DNA of 64,000 bases from Pediococcus stilesii (GCF_001437075.1 NZ_JQBX01000010.1:1-64000), one strand, 5' to 3'. Shown: positions 25,232 to 34,055, numbered from the stretch's first letter. The notes: generated by a model not told the origin, from the letters alone. Made by a program: numbers and translations.

Positions 25232-25912
25232 ATGTATAGATTTTTTATTCAACCTCAGTTAAATACTCAGGCTCAAGCCGTAGTGGGTTACGAATTATTA
25301 ATGAAGGAATATCGAGACGGTCGTTGGCAAATGCCCGCCTCTTTTTCAGATATTTCAGCAAAAACGATCGCGGAAACCTTAATTGCAACCGCTAGAAAAC
25401 TGTCGTTAAAAGTAGGATCCGTTTCTATCAACGTTGATCGTTTTCAAATTCAAGATCAAAAATTATTGGACGCATTAGTTATCGCTCAAGGGATGCTGCG
25501 CCCCGTAAAGCTGGTTATTGAACTGATTGAAAGCGCCGTCAAACCGGCTGTTTCTAATGCGAAATTAATTCAAATTGCTAATGGGTTAAACGAAGTTGGT
25601 ATCCAATTCTGTCTAGATGACGTTGGGAGCGGGATTAATACCTGGCCAGAAATTGAACCGCTCCTTCCCTATGCCTGTGAACTAAAATATGCACTCCAAA
25701 ACTATAAAGAACATCTTGATCAAGCTGAAACTGATCGTCGGGTATCTTTTTGGCGAAATATTGCTAACGTTAACTCGATTCGCTTTGTTTTAGAAGGCAT
25801 CGATAACGATCGTGATGATGCCTGGGCAGATTTAATGAAAATTGATCTGCGACAGGGCTATTATTATGGAAAACCGAGTTTAATGAAAATTAACGCTGAT
25901 GATCCCGATTAA
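25232..25912 (+). CDS. EAL domain protein (putative c-di-GMP phosphodiesterase)
   Basis: A stand-alone EAL domain of 226 residues without GGDEF, PAS or membrane segments. The signature is ELL (GYELLMKEYRDG) instead of EAL. Counterparts of the catalytic set remain: N in SINVDRF, E in VIELIES, DD in CLDDVGSG, K in CELKYAL, E in LEGID and Q in QGYYYGKP. Activity is therefore possible, though the deviations (ELL, DDVG for DDFG) leave room for a c-di-GMP or protein-binding role. AGGGAG precedes the ATG. No diguanylate cyclase is in the window. Confidence 0.85.
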   Translation: MYRFFIQPQLNTQAQAVVGYELLMKEYRDGRWQMPASFSDISAKTIAETLIATARKLSLKVGSVSINVDRFQIQDQKLLDALVIAQGMLRPVKLVIELIESAVKPAVSNAKLIQIANGLNEVGIQFCLDDVGSGINTWPEIEPLLPYACELKYALQNYKEHLDQAETDRRVSFWRNIANVNSIRFVLEGIDNDRDDAWADLMKIDLRQGYYYGKPSLMKINADDPD

Positions 25913-25921
25913 GCTAAGAAC

Positions 25922-25958
25922 AAAAAAGAGACGTGCAATTTTTTCGCACGTCTCTTTT
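25922..25958. terminator. Bidirectional terminator between EAL and hsp20 genes
   Basis: AAAAGAGACGTGC / GCACGTCTCTTTT, perfect 13-bp stem, shared by convergent genes. Confidence 0.9.
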
Positions 25959-25983
25959 ACTTTTTATCGTTAATAATTCAATA

Positions 25984-26412
25984 CTACTCAATCTCAATTC
26001 CAGACGCTTGATCGCCGCTAACCTTTGGCAAAGTAATGTTCAAAACACCACTTTCAACCTTAGCCTTGATATTGTCTGAATCAACGGAAGGAAGCGCATA
26101 ACTTCTGTGCATCATTCCGTAGCTGCGTTCCGTCATCGTCACATTATGGTCTTGGTCTTCATGATCGGCAAAGCTATCTTTCTTCACTTCAACATTCAAT
26201 ACACCATCTTGGTAATTTAACTTAATATCCTTCTTGTCAATTCCTGGAACATCAATCTTAACCTTATATTCTGAATCTGATTCGCTAACATCCGTCTTTA
26301 GAGTGGTTGGAGTTCCATTCCATCCGTCGTTAAAGAAACCACGAGATAAACGATCAAAGAATGGATCCCACATATCATTCCGACGATTACGATTCATCAT
26401 TTCATTTGCCAT
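25984..26412 (-). CDS. Small heat shock protein Hsp20
   Basis: A 142-residue ATP-independent holdase chaperone of the alpha-crystallin family. N-terminal arm DPFFDRLSRGFF, crystallin domain (about 40-135) with VKIDVPGIDKKDIKLNYQDGVL, and the conserved AKVESGVLNITLPK near the end. The promoter (TTGAAA, 17-bp spacer, TAATAT) contains a CtsR-like direct repeat. Monocistronic. Confidence 0.93.
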   Translation of the reverse strand: MANEMMNRNRRNDMWDPFFDRLSRGFFNDGWNGTPTTLKTDVSESDSEYKVKIDVPGIDKKDIKLNYQDGVLNVEVKKDSFADHEDQDHNVTMTERSYGMMHRSYALPSVDSDNIKAKVESGVLNITLPKVSGDQASGIEIE

Positions 26413-26468
26413 AAAATAAAACCCCTTTCTAAATCAGATGAACTTATCTATTCATCCTTACAAGGTTT

Positions 26469-26497
26469 ATATTAGTCAGGAAAGGTCAGGTTTTCAA
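26469..26497 (-). promoter_or_regulatory. hsp20 promoter with CtsR-like box
   Basis: -35 TTGAAA (26497-26492) and -10 TAATAT (26474-26469), 17-bp spacer. Between them on the plus strand lies AGTCAGG-AAA-GGTCAGG (26474-26490), the heptad-3-heptad layout of a CtsR operator (RGTCAAA-N3-RGTCAAA) with the last two bases of both heptads changed to GG. Confidence 0.6.
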
Positions 26498-26526
26498 GTG
26501 ATTTGCACTATTTTTTGTAATTAGTA

Positions 26527-26952
26527 TTAACTGCGTTCCGGGAACCAGATCTTAATTTCCTTCGTGGCACTTTCAGCGCTATCCGAACTATGCACAACGT
26601 TTTTAATTGGACCGGGTCCCCAAGATCTAGCATAATCTCCTCGGATTGTTCCGGCTGGTGCGGCGGTCGGATCGGTCGGACCAGCCATTTTTCGGAATGT
26701 TTCAATAATTTCGTCGCCTTCAGCGATAATTGCAACAATTGGACCACTTGTCATAAATTCTTCGATTCCTGGATAATATGGTTTATCCACCAGTTCCGAA
26801 TAGTGTTGACGAAGTTGTTCCTTCGTTGGGTTAACCATTTTTAGCGCTTTAATTTCGTAACGGCGATTTTCAATTCTCGAGATCACGTGACCAATATGAC
26901 CACACTGAACTCCATCAGGTTTAACTAAGATTAATGTTCTCTCTTCATTCAT
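26527..26952 (-). CDS. ndk: Nucleoside diphosphate kinase
   Basis: A 141-residue enzyme that transfers the gamma phosphate among nucleoside triphosphates through a phosphohistidine. Catalytic region NVVHSSDSAESATKEI (His near residue 117) and N-terminal TLILVKPDGVQCGHIG are typical; the canonical HGSDS reads HSSDS. Start at 26952 with a GGGGGA stretch about 9 nt upstream; the in-frame extension to 27015 is not supported by a ribosome binding site. From general knowledge many lactobacilli lack Ndk. Confidence 0.92.
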   Translation of the reverse strand: MNEERTLILVKPDGVQCGHIGHVISRIENRRYEIKALKMVNPTKEQLRQHYSELVDKPYYPGIEEFMTSGPIVAIIAEGDEIIETFRKMAGPTDPTAAPAGTIRGDYARSWGPGPIKNVVHSSDSAESATKEIKIWFPERS

Positions 26953-27096
26953 CGGTGCATCCCCCATTGATTTTATACGCCAATTATATCCTAAGGATTC
27001 CCCTAATTTATACATTTTTTAAAATTAAAACCTTTTCATTTAAAATTCTTTACTAATTTCTTAATTCTGTCCTACGGTCACTTTAAAACGTATAAC

Positions 27097-27125
27097 TTGA
27101 ATTTGTTACGTTATCGGTGTTTAAT
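27097..27125 (+). promoter_or_regulatory. Promoter of a 51-residue membrane protein
   Basis: TTGAAT (27097-27102), 17-bp spacer, TTTAAT (27120-27125). It lies about 70 bp before the small gene. Confidence 0.5.
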
Positions 27126-27193
27126 CAGGGTGAATCAAAGTCGGTGTCACTAATCTTTAAAGCAAACATTATTGTAAATAAGGAGAACGGTAC

Positions 27194-27349
27194 ATGAATA
27201 AATTCGCTCGAAACACCGCCATTTTGCTCGTAGTTCTCGACTTCATTTCTTTGTTTTTAACTGGTTTCAGCGCCTTTACCCAAATTTTATCCTTTGCCAT
27301 GACTCTTCTATTAATTTATTTAATATTTCGCAAAACTAATCATCTATAA
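27194..27349 (+). CDS. Small membrane protein, function unknown
   Basis: A 51-residue protein with AAGGAG (27180-27185) 8 nt before its ATG. Two hydrophobic helices (about 7-24, TAILLVVLDFISLFLTGF, and 28-44, ILSFAMTLLLIYLIF) are followed by a basic RKTNHL tail. It sits alone between ndk and the copper genes, with a promoter upstream and a terminator downstream, which supports a real gene. Family not recognised. Confidence 0.7.
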   Translation: MNKFARNTAILLVVLDFISLFLTGFSAFTQILSFAMTLLLIYLIFRKTNHL

Positions 27350-27416
27350 TTTCCGGTGAAAGCTCGGTGAATTTAATATTATTGAATTTTATTTTCCGAA
27401 AGTTTAGGTTAATAAA

Positions 27417-27451
27417 AAAAGAAGCACGACATAACGCATCGTGCTTCTTTT
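27417..27451. terminator. Bidirectional terminator
   Basis: AAAAGAAGCACG / CGTGCTTCTTTT, perfect 12-bp stem between the small + strand gene and copB on -. Confidence 0.9.
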
Positions 27452-27486
27452 GATTACTGATTTATGCTTTCCTAGAGATTCTGTCC

Positions 27487-29637
27487 TTACTCAGAATCTT
27501 TAATCTTCAACGTCATTGCGTTCAACGCCACAATCACCGTTGATAGTGACATTAATACCGCTCCGACGGCGGGACTCAATATGAATCCGATCGGTGCCAG
27601 AATTCCGGCGGCTAGCGGGATTGCAAAGAGGTTGTATCCAGCTCCCCACCATAAATTTTGAACCATTTTGGCGTTAGTTGCTCGCGCCAGCTTCAAAAAG
27701 TTCAAAATATCATTTGGATCACTATGAACTAGCACTACATCTGCAGAATCAATCGCCACGTCCGTTCCCGCACCAATTGCAATTCCAATGTCGGCCTTAG
27801 CTAAACTTGGTGCATCATTAACACCATCACCAACCATGATAACTTTGGCTGTTTTTTGATACTTTTCAAGTAATTTCAACTTATCTTCTGGCATTAATTC
27901 GCCATGCCATTCTTCGATTCCTAAACTATCAGCAATTTTTTCAGCCGTGGCGCGATTATCCCCGGTTAACATAACCGGCGTATACCCGAGATTCTTCAAT
28001 TCCTTAACAAAACTTACACTGTTCGATTTCAACTGATCGCCTTCTGCGAGGCCACCAAGCACCTGATCTTCTTCAAGTAAATATGCCACGGAGTTTCCGG
28101 CCTTGCTCCATTGATCAAAGTCATTTTGATCAAAACTAATTTGATTCTTTCTCAAATATGCCGCATTTACAATTTGATATTCTTTTTGATCAACTACTCC
28201 AGTCAAACCGACTCCCTTTTGAACAGTCACTTTTTGAGCCTGTGGAATTGCTTGTTTCAGTTTTTGAGCTGCTGCTTTAATTCCTGTTGCTAACGGATGA
28301 TCGGAATGTTCTTCAAGTCCGGCCATGATTGCTAAAATATCATCGTCAGTGTGTGCGTCACTATAACTCTTAGTAGCGTTAACGGTGAATTCTCCTTCAG
28401 TCAGAGTTCCAGTCTTGTCCATTAAGACGTATTTAACCTGTTTAGCTTTTTCAATAGCCTGCCGGTTTCGAACCAATAATCCATTGGTTGCCGCAATGCT
28501 TGTGCTACGAGCTACAACAAGCGGAATTGCTAGTCCAAGTGCATGCGGACAAGCGATAATAAACACGGTAACCATTCTTTCAAAGGCAACGTCTAATCCC
28601 TGCGGCAACCATGCCACAAACGCAACTAATCCAATAATTAATGCTGCATAAAATAACCATGACGCTACCTTATCGGCCAAACTTTCGGCCTTTGATTTTG
28701 ATTTTTGAGCATCGCTAACCAATTTCATTACTTGCGAAAGGTAGCCACTCTCGCCAGTTCCGGTAACTTCGACTTCGATTACTCCATCACCATTCACCGA
28801 ACCACCAATTACTTGGTTTCCTTCTTTTTTATCAATTAAACGTGCTTCACCCGTCACCAACGACTCGTTCACTTTGGTGCTACCAGAAAGCACCTTCCCA
28901 TCGGTTGGAATTTGCTCACCCGCAAGTACTCGAACTGTCTGACCAATCGTGACATCAGCTAAATCCATATCCATAACGTGATCCCCATGCAGTACATGGG
29001 CTTTTCCTGGAAGTAATGCTGCCATTTTTTCGACGGCAGACCCAGCTGCCATCACCGAATTCATTTCAACCCAGTGACCAAGCAACATGATCACAATTAA
29101 AGTCGCTAATTCCCAAAAGAAATCCATCACATGTCCAGCCGGATTTACCCACTGATTCATGATGAAGGCGTACAACGAGTAGCCATAAGCGACCGTGATT
29201 CCCATGGCAATTAACGTCATCATTGCCGGCGCTTTTTCCTTTAATTCACCTATCGCGCCGGTAAGAAATGGTTTCCCACCGTAGAAGTATAAGAATGTAG
29301 CCAATACTAACACGATGTACTCTGAACCAGCAAACGTAATTGGTAACTGGAAACTCCCGATGCTAAAATCCATTCCCATAAAAGGCGAGAACAATAAGAT
29401 TGGAATCGTGGCAACCAAACTGATCCAAAATAATTGCTTTAAGTTCCCCATGTGCATCATGTGGCCACCGCCCATATCATGACCTTCCATACCTTCCATA
29501 CTCATGTCCATTGTGGAATGGTCCATTTTCATATCGCCATGATTCATTTGAGCGTGATCCATCTGCATCTTTCCATGATCCATTTTAGAATGATCCATTT
29601 TCATTCCGTCATGTTCGTTCATTTCATCATGTTTCAT
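27487..29637 (-). CDS. copB: Copper-exporting P1B-type ATPase CopB
   Basis: A 716-residue heavy-metal P-type ATPase. The cytosolic N-terminus (residues 1-65) is a Met/His/Asp-rich repeat tail with repeated MDH and MKMDHS motifs instead of CxxC domains. Eight predicted membrane helices; the ion motif is CPH (IIACPHALGLAIPL), typical of CopB-class pumps. Phosphorylation loop DKTGTLTEGEF, hinge GDGVNDAPSLAKADIGIAIG, and HP motif HSDHPLATG. It expels copper from the cytosol. It follows copY with overlapping ends and should be induced by copper through CopY. Confidence 0.95.
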   Translation of the reverse strand: MKHDEMNEHDGMKMDHSKMDHGKMQMDHAQMNHGDMKMDHSTMDMSMEGMEGHDMGGGHMMHMGNLKQLFWISLVATIPILLFSPFMGMDFSIGSFQLPITFAGSEYIVLVLATFLYFYGGKPFLTGAIGELKEKAPAMMTLIAMGITVAYGYSLYAFIMNQWVNPAGHVMDFFWELATLIVIMLLGHWVEMNSVMAAGSAVEKMAALLPGKAHVLHGDHVMDMDLADVTIGQTVRVLAGEQIPTDGKVLSGSTKVNESLVTGEARLIDKKEGNQVIGGSVNGDGVIEVEVTGTGESGYLSQVMKLVSDAQKSKSKAESLADKVASWLFYAALIIGLVAFVAWLPQGLDVAFERMVTVFIIACPHALGLAIPLVVARSTSIAATNGLLVRNRQAIEKAKQVKYVLMDKTGTLTEGEFTVNATKSYSDAHTDDDILAIMAGLEEHSDHPLATGIKAAAQKLKQAIPQAQKVTVQKGVGLTGVVDQKEYQIVNAAYLRKNQISFDQNDFDQWSKAGNSVAYLLEEDQVLGGLAEGDQLKSNSVSFVKELKNLGYTPVMLTGDNRATAEKIADSLGIEEWHGELMPEDKLKLLEKYQKTAKVIMVGDGVNDAPSLAKADIGIAIGAGTDVAIDSADVVLVHSDPNDILNFLKLARATNAKMVQNLWWGAGYNLFAIPLAAGILAPIGFILSPAVGAVLMSLSTVIVALNAMTLKIKDSE

Positions 29638-30092
29638 TACTTCATTTCCTCCATTTCACAATTTTCGTCACATCCGTCAGGTAAACAATTGCATTTAACC
29701 ATTTCTGGAGCCGTTTTTGCTTTTTGGTTCAACTCGTTGATCAATTCTTCAATATCAGACTGGGAAAGTTCGACATTATTAATCAGTGTTGTCAGCGTTG
29801 GTCCCACTTTGTGTTGACAAAGATGGTCGAATAGACCGCTTGTCGCATTATTCATTGCAACTTGTTCTTCAATCAAAGGCTGGTATACATACTCTCGGCC
29901 GTTTTTAGTAGTCGATAGCGCCCCTTTTTTGACTAACCGTCCTAAATAGGTTTTAGTTGTGGAAGCCTTCCACCCCAATTTTTCGGCTAAAATTGCAATG
30001 ATCTGCTTACTGCTGGCACCGTTTAAGGTCCATATCACTCGCATTGTTTCCCATTCCGATTGGCTAATTTCAATTTCATCCGTTGTATTCAT
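29637..30092 (-). CDS. copY: Copper-responsive repressor CopY
   Basis: A 151-residue BlaI/MecI-type winged helix repressor. DNA-binding domain at 1-75 (SQSEWETMRVIWTLNGASSKQ, then STTKTYLGRLVKKG) and a C-terminal metal hook CNCLPDGCDENC that matches the CxCx4C part of CopY; the last cysteine is spaced three residues later rather than one. Cu(I) displaces zinc there and releases the operator. Two cop boxes lie upstream. First gene of copY-copB. Confidence 0.95.
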   Translation of the reverse strand: MNTTDEIEISQSEWETMRVIWTLNGASSKQIIAILAEKLGWKASTTKTYLGRLVKKGALSTTKNGREYVYQPLIEEQVAMNNATSGLFDHLCQHKVGPTLTTLINNVELSQSDIEELINELNQKAKTAPEMVKCNCLPDGCDENCEMEEMK

Positions 30093-30109
30093 GGCTAATT
30101 CCTTTCGTT

Positions 30110-30160
30110 TACAAATGTAATTTATACTTATAGACTACAGATGTAGACGTAAGATGTCAA
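30110..30160 (-). promoter_or_regulatory. cop boxes upstream of copY
   Basis: Two copies of TACANNTGTA: TACAAATGTA (30110-30119) and TACAGATGTA (30136-30145), 26 bp apart, the CopY operator. A TTGACA -35 lies at 30160-30155 on the minus strand; the -10 is not clear. Confidence 0.88.
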
Positions 30161-30190
30161 CAATTAAACCCTAATTATTAATTAAAATAC

Positions 30191-30241
30191 ACAAAAAAGC
30201 AGGAATCACTACGAATAAATTCGTAATAATTCCTGCTTTTT
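30191..30241 (-). terminator. Terminator of the EamA gene
   Basis: AAAAAGCAGGAAT / ATTCCTGCTTTTT with a further paired part TACGAA / TTCGTA inside; U-rich in both directions. Confidence 0.9.
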
Positions 30242-30248
30242 CCAGCTT

Positions 30249-31160
30249 TTAAGGCTCTGATCGAAATTTCTGAATAATTATAATTGCGATTACAACTAAA
30301 ATTGCTCCAATTAATTCGACAATATTAAATTTAAGGTTTAAAAAGATTAAACTTAAAATGAACGTCACCACCGGTTGAACTGCATCAAGGATGCTCACGA
30401 CCGCCGATGGTGCAAAATTAAGGCTATGCAACAATGCCCAAAATGGAAATACTGTTCCAATTAGAATCACCGTTGCCATTGAAAGAACCAGCTTAGTTGA
30501 AATATCTGGTGTATTAACCCAAACCGGTTGATGAATATTAAACAAAATACTACCGATAATCAACGCCCAGCCCAAGACAACCATTGGTGGATGATTTTTA
30601 GTGACTGGTTTGGGAAGAACAACGTAAAACGCCGCTGTAACACCGGAAAGAACTCCCCAAATTAACGCAGTATTGGAAATCGCCAAGCTATGGATGTTGC
30701 CGTGTGTAATTGCCAAGAAAACACCCAGCATTGCTAAAGCAAAGGCGATTATGTCACTTCTTAACGGCCATTCCTTTTGAAAAATTAGGCTTCCCAACAC
30801 AATAAATAATGGACTTAAGTATTGTAGGATGGTTGCAGCTGAGGCATTCCCCTCTTGAACACTCATGTAAAATGTTAATAAATTAGCCATTAATCCAAAA
30901 ATCGCATAAGCTAATAACCACAATACGTCTCGAAGTGATTTAAAAACGTCAAAGATATGAAATTGATATTTAATAAAGCTGATGATAATTAATACTAGAC
31001 CAGCACCGAGTGTTCGGGCCGATAAAAACCAAGACGCTGGAATACTTTCTCCTTGAGAAATTACCTGGAGCACCGTTCCTGAAATTCCCCACATGCAGGA
31101 AGCCAATAACGCCCAAAAGATTCCTTTTCCCACGTGTTGGTTGATTAATTCTTTTTCCAT
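30249..31160 (-). CDS. EamA-family (DMT) transporter
   Basis: A 303-residue drug/metabolite transporter with two EamA repeats of five helices each (residues about 12-145 and 160-300). Sequence marks: LASCMWGISGTVLQVIS, SVQEGNASAATILQYLSPLF and the repeat-2 equivalent APSAVVSILDAVQPVVTF. It probably exports an amino acid or related metabolite. Start at 31160 (MEKELINQ); GGGG lies 6 nt upstream. It stands between its own terminator and that of the marR gene. Confidence 0.85.
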   Translation of the reverse strand: MEKELINQHVGKGIFWALLASCMWGISGTVLQVISQGESIPASWFLSARTLGAGLVLIIISFIKYQFHIFDVFKSLRDVLWLLAYAIFGLMANLLTFYMSVQEGNASAATILQYLSPLFIVLGSLIFQKEWPLRSDIIAFALAMLGVFLAITHGNIHSLAISNTALIWGVLSGVTAAFYVVLPKPVTKNHPPMVVLGWALIIGSILFNIHQPVWVNTPDISTKLVLSMATVILIGTVFPFWALLHSLNFAPSAVVSILDAVQPVVTFILSLIFLNLKFNIVELIGAILVVIAIIIIQKFRSEP

Positions 31161-31283
31161 AAGAAACCCCACATACAAATATTTTTACACAACACTTACG
31201 ATTATATCTAAAAAATTACCACCATAAAAGCTAATTTAAAACATATTTGTATTTAAAAGTTAAAATAAAAATCGGTATATACA

Positions 31284-31309
31284 AAAAAGCGAAGCATTGC
31301 ACTCCGCTT
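31284..31309 (-). terminator. marR terminator
   Basis: AAGCG / CGCTT with inner AGTGCAATGCT pairing, then TTTTTT on the minus strand. Confidence 0.7.
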
Positions 31310-31329
31310 ACGATTAGTTAAACTAATTT

Positions 31330-31779
31330 TTATTCAGCTGTTTTTTTGATGATTTCAAGGATGGAGTTAACGTGTTCCAATGTTTTTAAAAAGTCGTCTT
31401 TGCCAAACTTATCGGAAACTTCATTAAGCATATCGCGGAAAACTTTGTCATTTTCTTTATATAGGTCATGACCTTTTGTAGTTAGCGAGAGGTATTTCTT
31501 ACGACGATCCACCCGATCACTTTCTTGTTCAATCAGTCCAAGGTCTAATAAAGTACCCACCTTACGTGAAATAGCACTCTTAGTTACTTCTTGTGCATCA
31601 GCAATCTCGCTAAGTGTGATTGGTTCTGAACCTGCTTCTTCGATAAAATGCATAATCATAAACATATCAAACGAGACCCGTGGATCAGAAATTTTACTTT
31701 CTAGTAAAGAACCGATTAACTTTAGACTCTTGTTATAAGTTTGTGCAATAAATGTAATATCTGCTTGTTTCATTTTCAT
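31330..31779 (-). CDS. MarR-family transcriptional regulator
   Basis: A 149-residue winged helix dimeric repressor. Recognition region ITLSEIADAQEVTKSAISRKV near residues 54-74 and wing VDRRKKYLSLTTKG near 90-103. AGGAGG lies 5 nt before the first ATG. Its promoter reads TTGACA (31851-31846), 16-bp spacer, TAAAAT (31829-31824), followed by a TGTACACATG semi-palindrome that could be its own operator. Likely targets are itself and the nearby hydrolase or EamA gene; this is inference. Confidence 0.88.
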   Translation of the reverse strand: MKMKQADITFIAQTYNKSLKLIGSLLESKISDPRVSFDMFMIMHFIEEAGSEPITLSEIADAQEVTKSAISRKVGTLLDLGLIEQESDRVDRRKKYLSLTTKGHDLYKENDKVFRDMLNEVSDKFGKDDFLKTLEHVNSILEIIKKTAE

Positions 31780-31878
31780 TGTTTCCTCCTAGTTAAGCGA
31801 CTCAAAATTGTACACATGTTTAAATTTTAACAGAATGGCAATGTTTGTCAATCTGATTTTAATTTTATTAGCACCCAG

Positions 31879-32754
31879 TTACGAGTCCTTATGTTTCACA
31901 TCTTGTGCATTATTTGGTCGATTTTTATTAGTTTTTGAACTACTATCAATAATGTTTTTCTCAATTAAATCAATTACTTGCGAATTAGAAGGTAGGTCAG
32001 AGTGCTGCGCATTGACACCCGTAACAGTTAGCTGTGTGTACTGTTTTACTTGTTTTTGGAACACATATTTACCAGCCTGAACACTTTCCTCCGGCACAAT
32101 TCCATCATTACTATAATTTTCGGTTCCCAAAACAGAATATACGATTAAATTGGAGTCAATATTTTTTCGGCTATCAATTAGATCAGTCAACATTTGTGTC
32201 TTGGTACTAGTTGATGTTTCATACGAATTATACGGTGAACCGAGTGTCATCAATTTCGTCATTTGATTTTGATTAGAGTCATTATAATCTTCTAAAAAAA
32301 ATGAAAGAACTAATCCACCATTGGAATGTCCCACACCTTCGAATTTACCAAATTGATACTTTTCGTCCAGATCATTAAAGGCGATGTTGAACCATTTAGC
32401 TTCTTTTTTGATTGTTTCATATCCATCGCTGTTATCCTCGAATCCCACAACGATAAATGGTTGTTGATCACCTGGACGAATGGAGCCGGAATATTTTAAA
32501 GTATTATCTTTCATTACTTTTACTTTTAAAATACTGTGTTTTGACTTTGCCTCACTATTAATCGTCTTAAAAACTCCATCAAATCGATTAACCGTGGCAC
32601 TACTTCCTGGAACCCAGAAAATTGGTACCATCCGTGTGTTATGCCGCAATTCCTGGTTTTTAACATTAGATTTAATCCAAGTATTAGTTGGAATTAGCAG
32701 GATTACCAGTGCGATAAAGATTGCACCAAAGAGAAGCCTTTTTATTTTTTTCAT
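31879..32754 (-). CDS. DUF915-type alpha/beta hydrolase, membrane-anchored
   Basis: A 291-residue protein with an N-terminal signal anchor (residues 5-23, RLLFGAIFIALVILLIP) and an extracellular alpha/beta hydrolase domain. Oxyanion region FWVPGSSAT, nucleophile elbow GVGHSNGGLV (Ser in GHSNG), acid in NDGIVPEESV and catalytic His in NAQHSDLPSN form a complete triad. This domain is common in lactobacilli with unknown substrate (lipase or esterase is likely). Its ATG overlaps the stop of the EIIC gene by 4 nt, so translation is coupled. The tail is Lys/Asn-rich. Confidence 0.88.
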   Translation of the reverse strand: MKKIKRLLFGAIFIALVILLIPTNTWIKSNVKNQELRHNTRMVPIFWVPGSSATVNRFDGVFKTINSEAKSKHSILKVKVMKDNTLKYSGSIRPGDQQPFIVVGFEDNSDGYETIKKEAKWFNIAFNDLDEKYQFGKFEGVGHSNGGLVLSFFLEDYNDSNQNQMTKLMTLGSPYNSYETSTSTKTQMLTDLIDSRKNIDSNLIVYSVLGTENYSNDGIVPEESVQAGKYVFQKQVKQYTQLTVTGVNAQHSDLPSNSQVIDLIEKNIIDSSSKTNKNRPNNAQDVKHKDS

Positions 32755-34055
32755 TCAGCATCCCCTCCTTGGTTTAAATCAGCATTTACCTTTTCACCGA
32801 TTTCAACAAACGGAACGTAAATTAGTACATCCACCGCAACCAAGACCAATGATAAAATCAGCGCTTGCACACTACCATTGGTGCCAATAAATCCCATAAA
32901 AATCCCTGGTGTTCCATTTGGAATTTGATAAACCGCCGAAGGAATCAGATGGAGCTTTAAGGCACTCATCGTGATCAGCAAATTAACAATTGGTGCTAGT
33001 ATAAATGGAATTACATAGGCTATATTAAATAGAATCGGCAATCCCACGAGGGTCGATTGATTGTAGTTAAATAGACCTGGCAATAGTGACTGTTTCGCCA
33101 CCCGTTGAAATTGGCGTCCCTTTCCAACCCAGATGATCGCGATCAGCAAACCCAACGTTGCCCCCGTACCACCGATGTTGGTATAAATACCGATTATTCC
33201 ATGCGCGTTAATTGGATTCGGAATGTTCCACGCACTCTGATGTTGCAGTGCGTAGTTTAAATTACTAACCGCGTCGGCGCCCATCATTTGTCCGTTTGCA
33301 ATCGGACTACCCATACCAATAAATTGGAGGATGATGCTTAGCGCTGTCCCGCCGGTCAATACCCATGCCGAATGGGTATTCATTACGTTTTGAATTAACA
33401 AACGGTTAATTTCGGGCGTTAATGCCTTACTATTTAGTAGGTAAAATACCGTATTTAATCCAGCAGATAGGATCAGCGTCACGGTGATTGCCCACATCGA
33501 GTTAAACATTCGATCCCGAATAACGGATCCCTTTGGCTGGTTCGTGTCAACTTTTCGACTTAAATACTTAAAAATATAGCCAGTAACTACGCCCACTAAA
33601 ATTCCAAACAGCAGGCTTGAAAAACCTAGCGAACGTGCGGTGAACCCAAGCACCCCTTGATCACTATCATAAAAAGTTAATATCAAGTAGGCTAACCCAC
33701 CAGTCACTCCAGCCATTTGGGTATCTTTATCAAATTTTTTAGCCAAGTTACGAGCTACTTCTGTCGCTGCGAGGACCCCGGCAAAACCAATGGTTAATTT
33801 CGACATGCTACCTAAGAAAAAGTTAATTCCATTGGCATGCGGAATCATTGCCACGGTTCCAAAAAGTTCATCAAAATAGCTTCCTTTAATCAAAAAGGAT
33901 TCTCGAAGAAGCTCCATAATCGAGCCAACTAACATAAATGGGTACAGAATCACGATTGTTTGCTGAATTGCGTCATAAACTTTAAGCTTTCGAATCCGCA
34001 AAAATTGGCGAACTAAATGTTGTTCATAGTATTCTCTCGTCTCTTTAAACCTCAT
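32751..34055 (-). CDS. PTS EIIC component, lactose/cellobiose type, orphan
   Basis: A 434-residue membrane permease domain of the phosphotransferase system. About ten helices; family segments include PFMLVGSIMELL, GVTGGLAYLILTFYD, NVMNTHSAWVLTGGTALSII and NPINAHGIIGIYTNIGGTGAT with the conserved NPI-type loop. No EIIA or EIIB domain or gene lies nearby, so phosphoryl transfer must come from another locus, or the protein transports without phosphorylation. It forms a two-gene unit with the hydrolase. Confidence 0.88.
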   Translation of the reverse strand: MRFKETREYYEQHLVRQFLRIRKLKVYDAIQQTIVILYPFMLVGSIMELLRESFLIKGSYFDELFGTVAMIPHANGINFFLGSMSKLTIGFAGVLAATEVARNLAKKFDKDTQMAGVTGGLAYLILTFYDSDQGVLGFTARSLGFSSLLFGILVGVVTGYIFKYLSRKVDTNQPKGSVIRDRMFNSMWAITVTLILSAGLNTVFYLLNSKALTPEINRLLIQNVMNTHSAWVLTGGTALSIILQFIGMGSPIANGQMMGADAVSNLNYALQHQSAWNIPNPINAHGIIGIYTNIGGTGATLGLLIAIIWVGKGRQFQRVAKQSLLPGLFNYNQSTLVGLPILFNIAYVIPFILAPIVNLLITMSALKLHLIPSAVYQIPNGTPGIFMGFIGTNGSVQALILSLVLVAVDVLIYVPFVEIGEKVNADLNQGGDAE

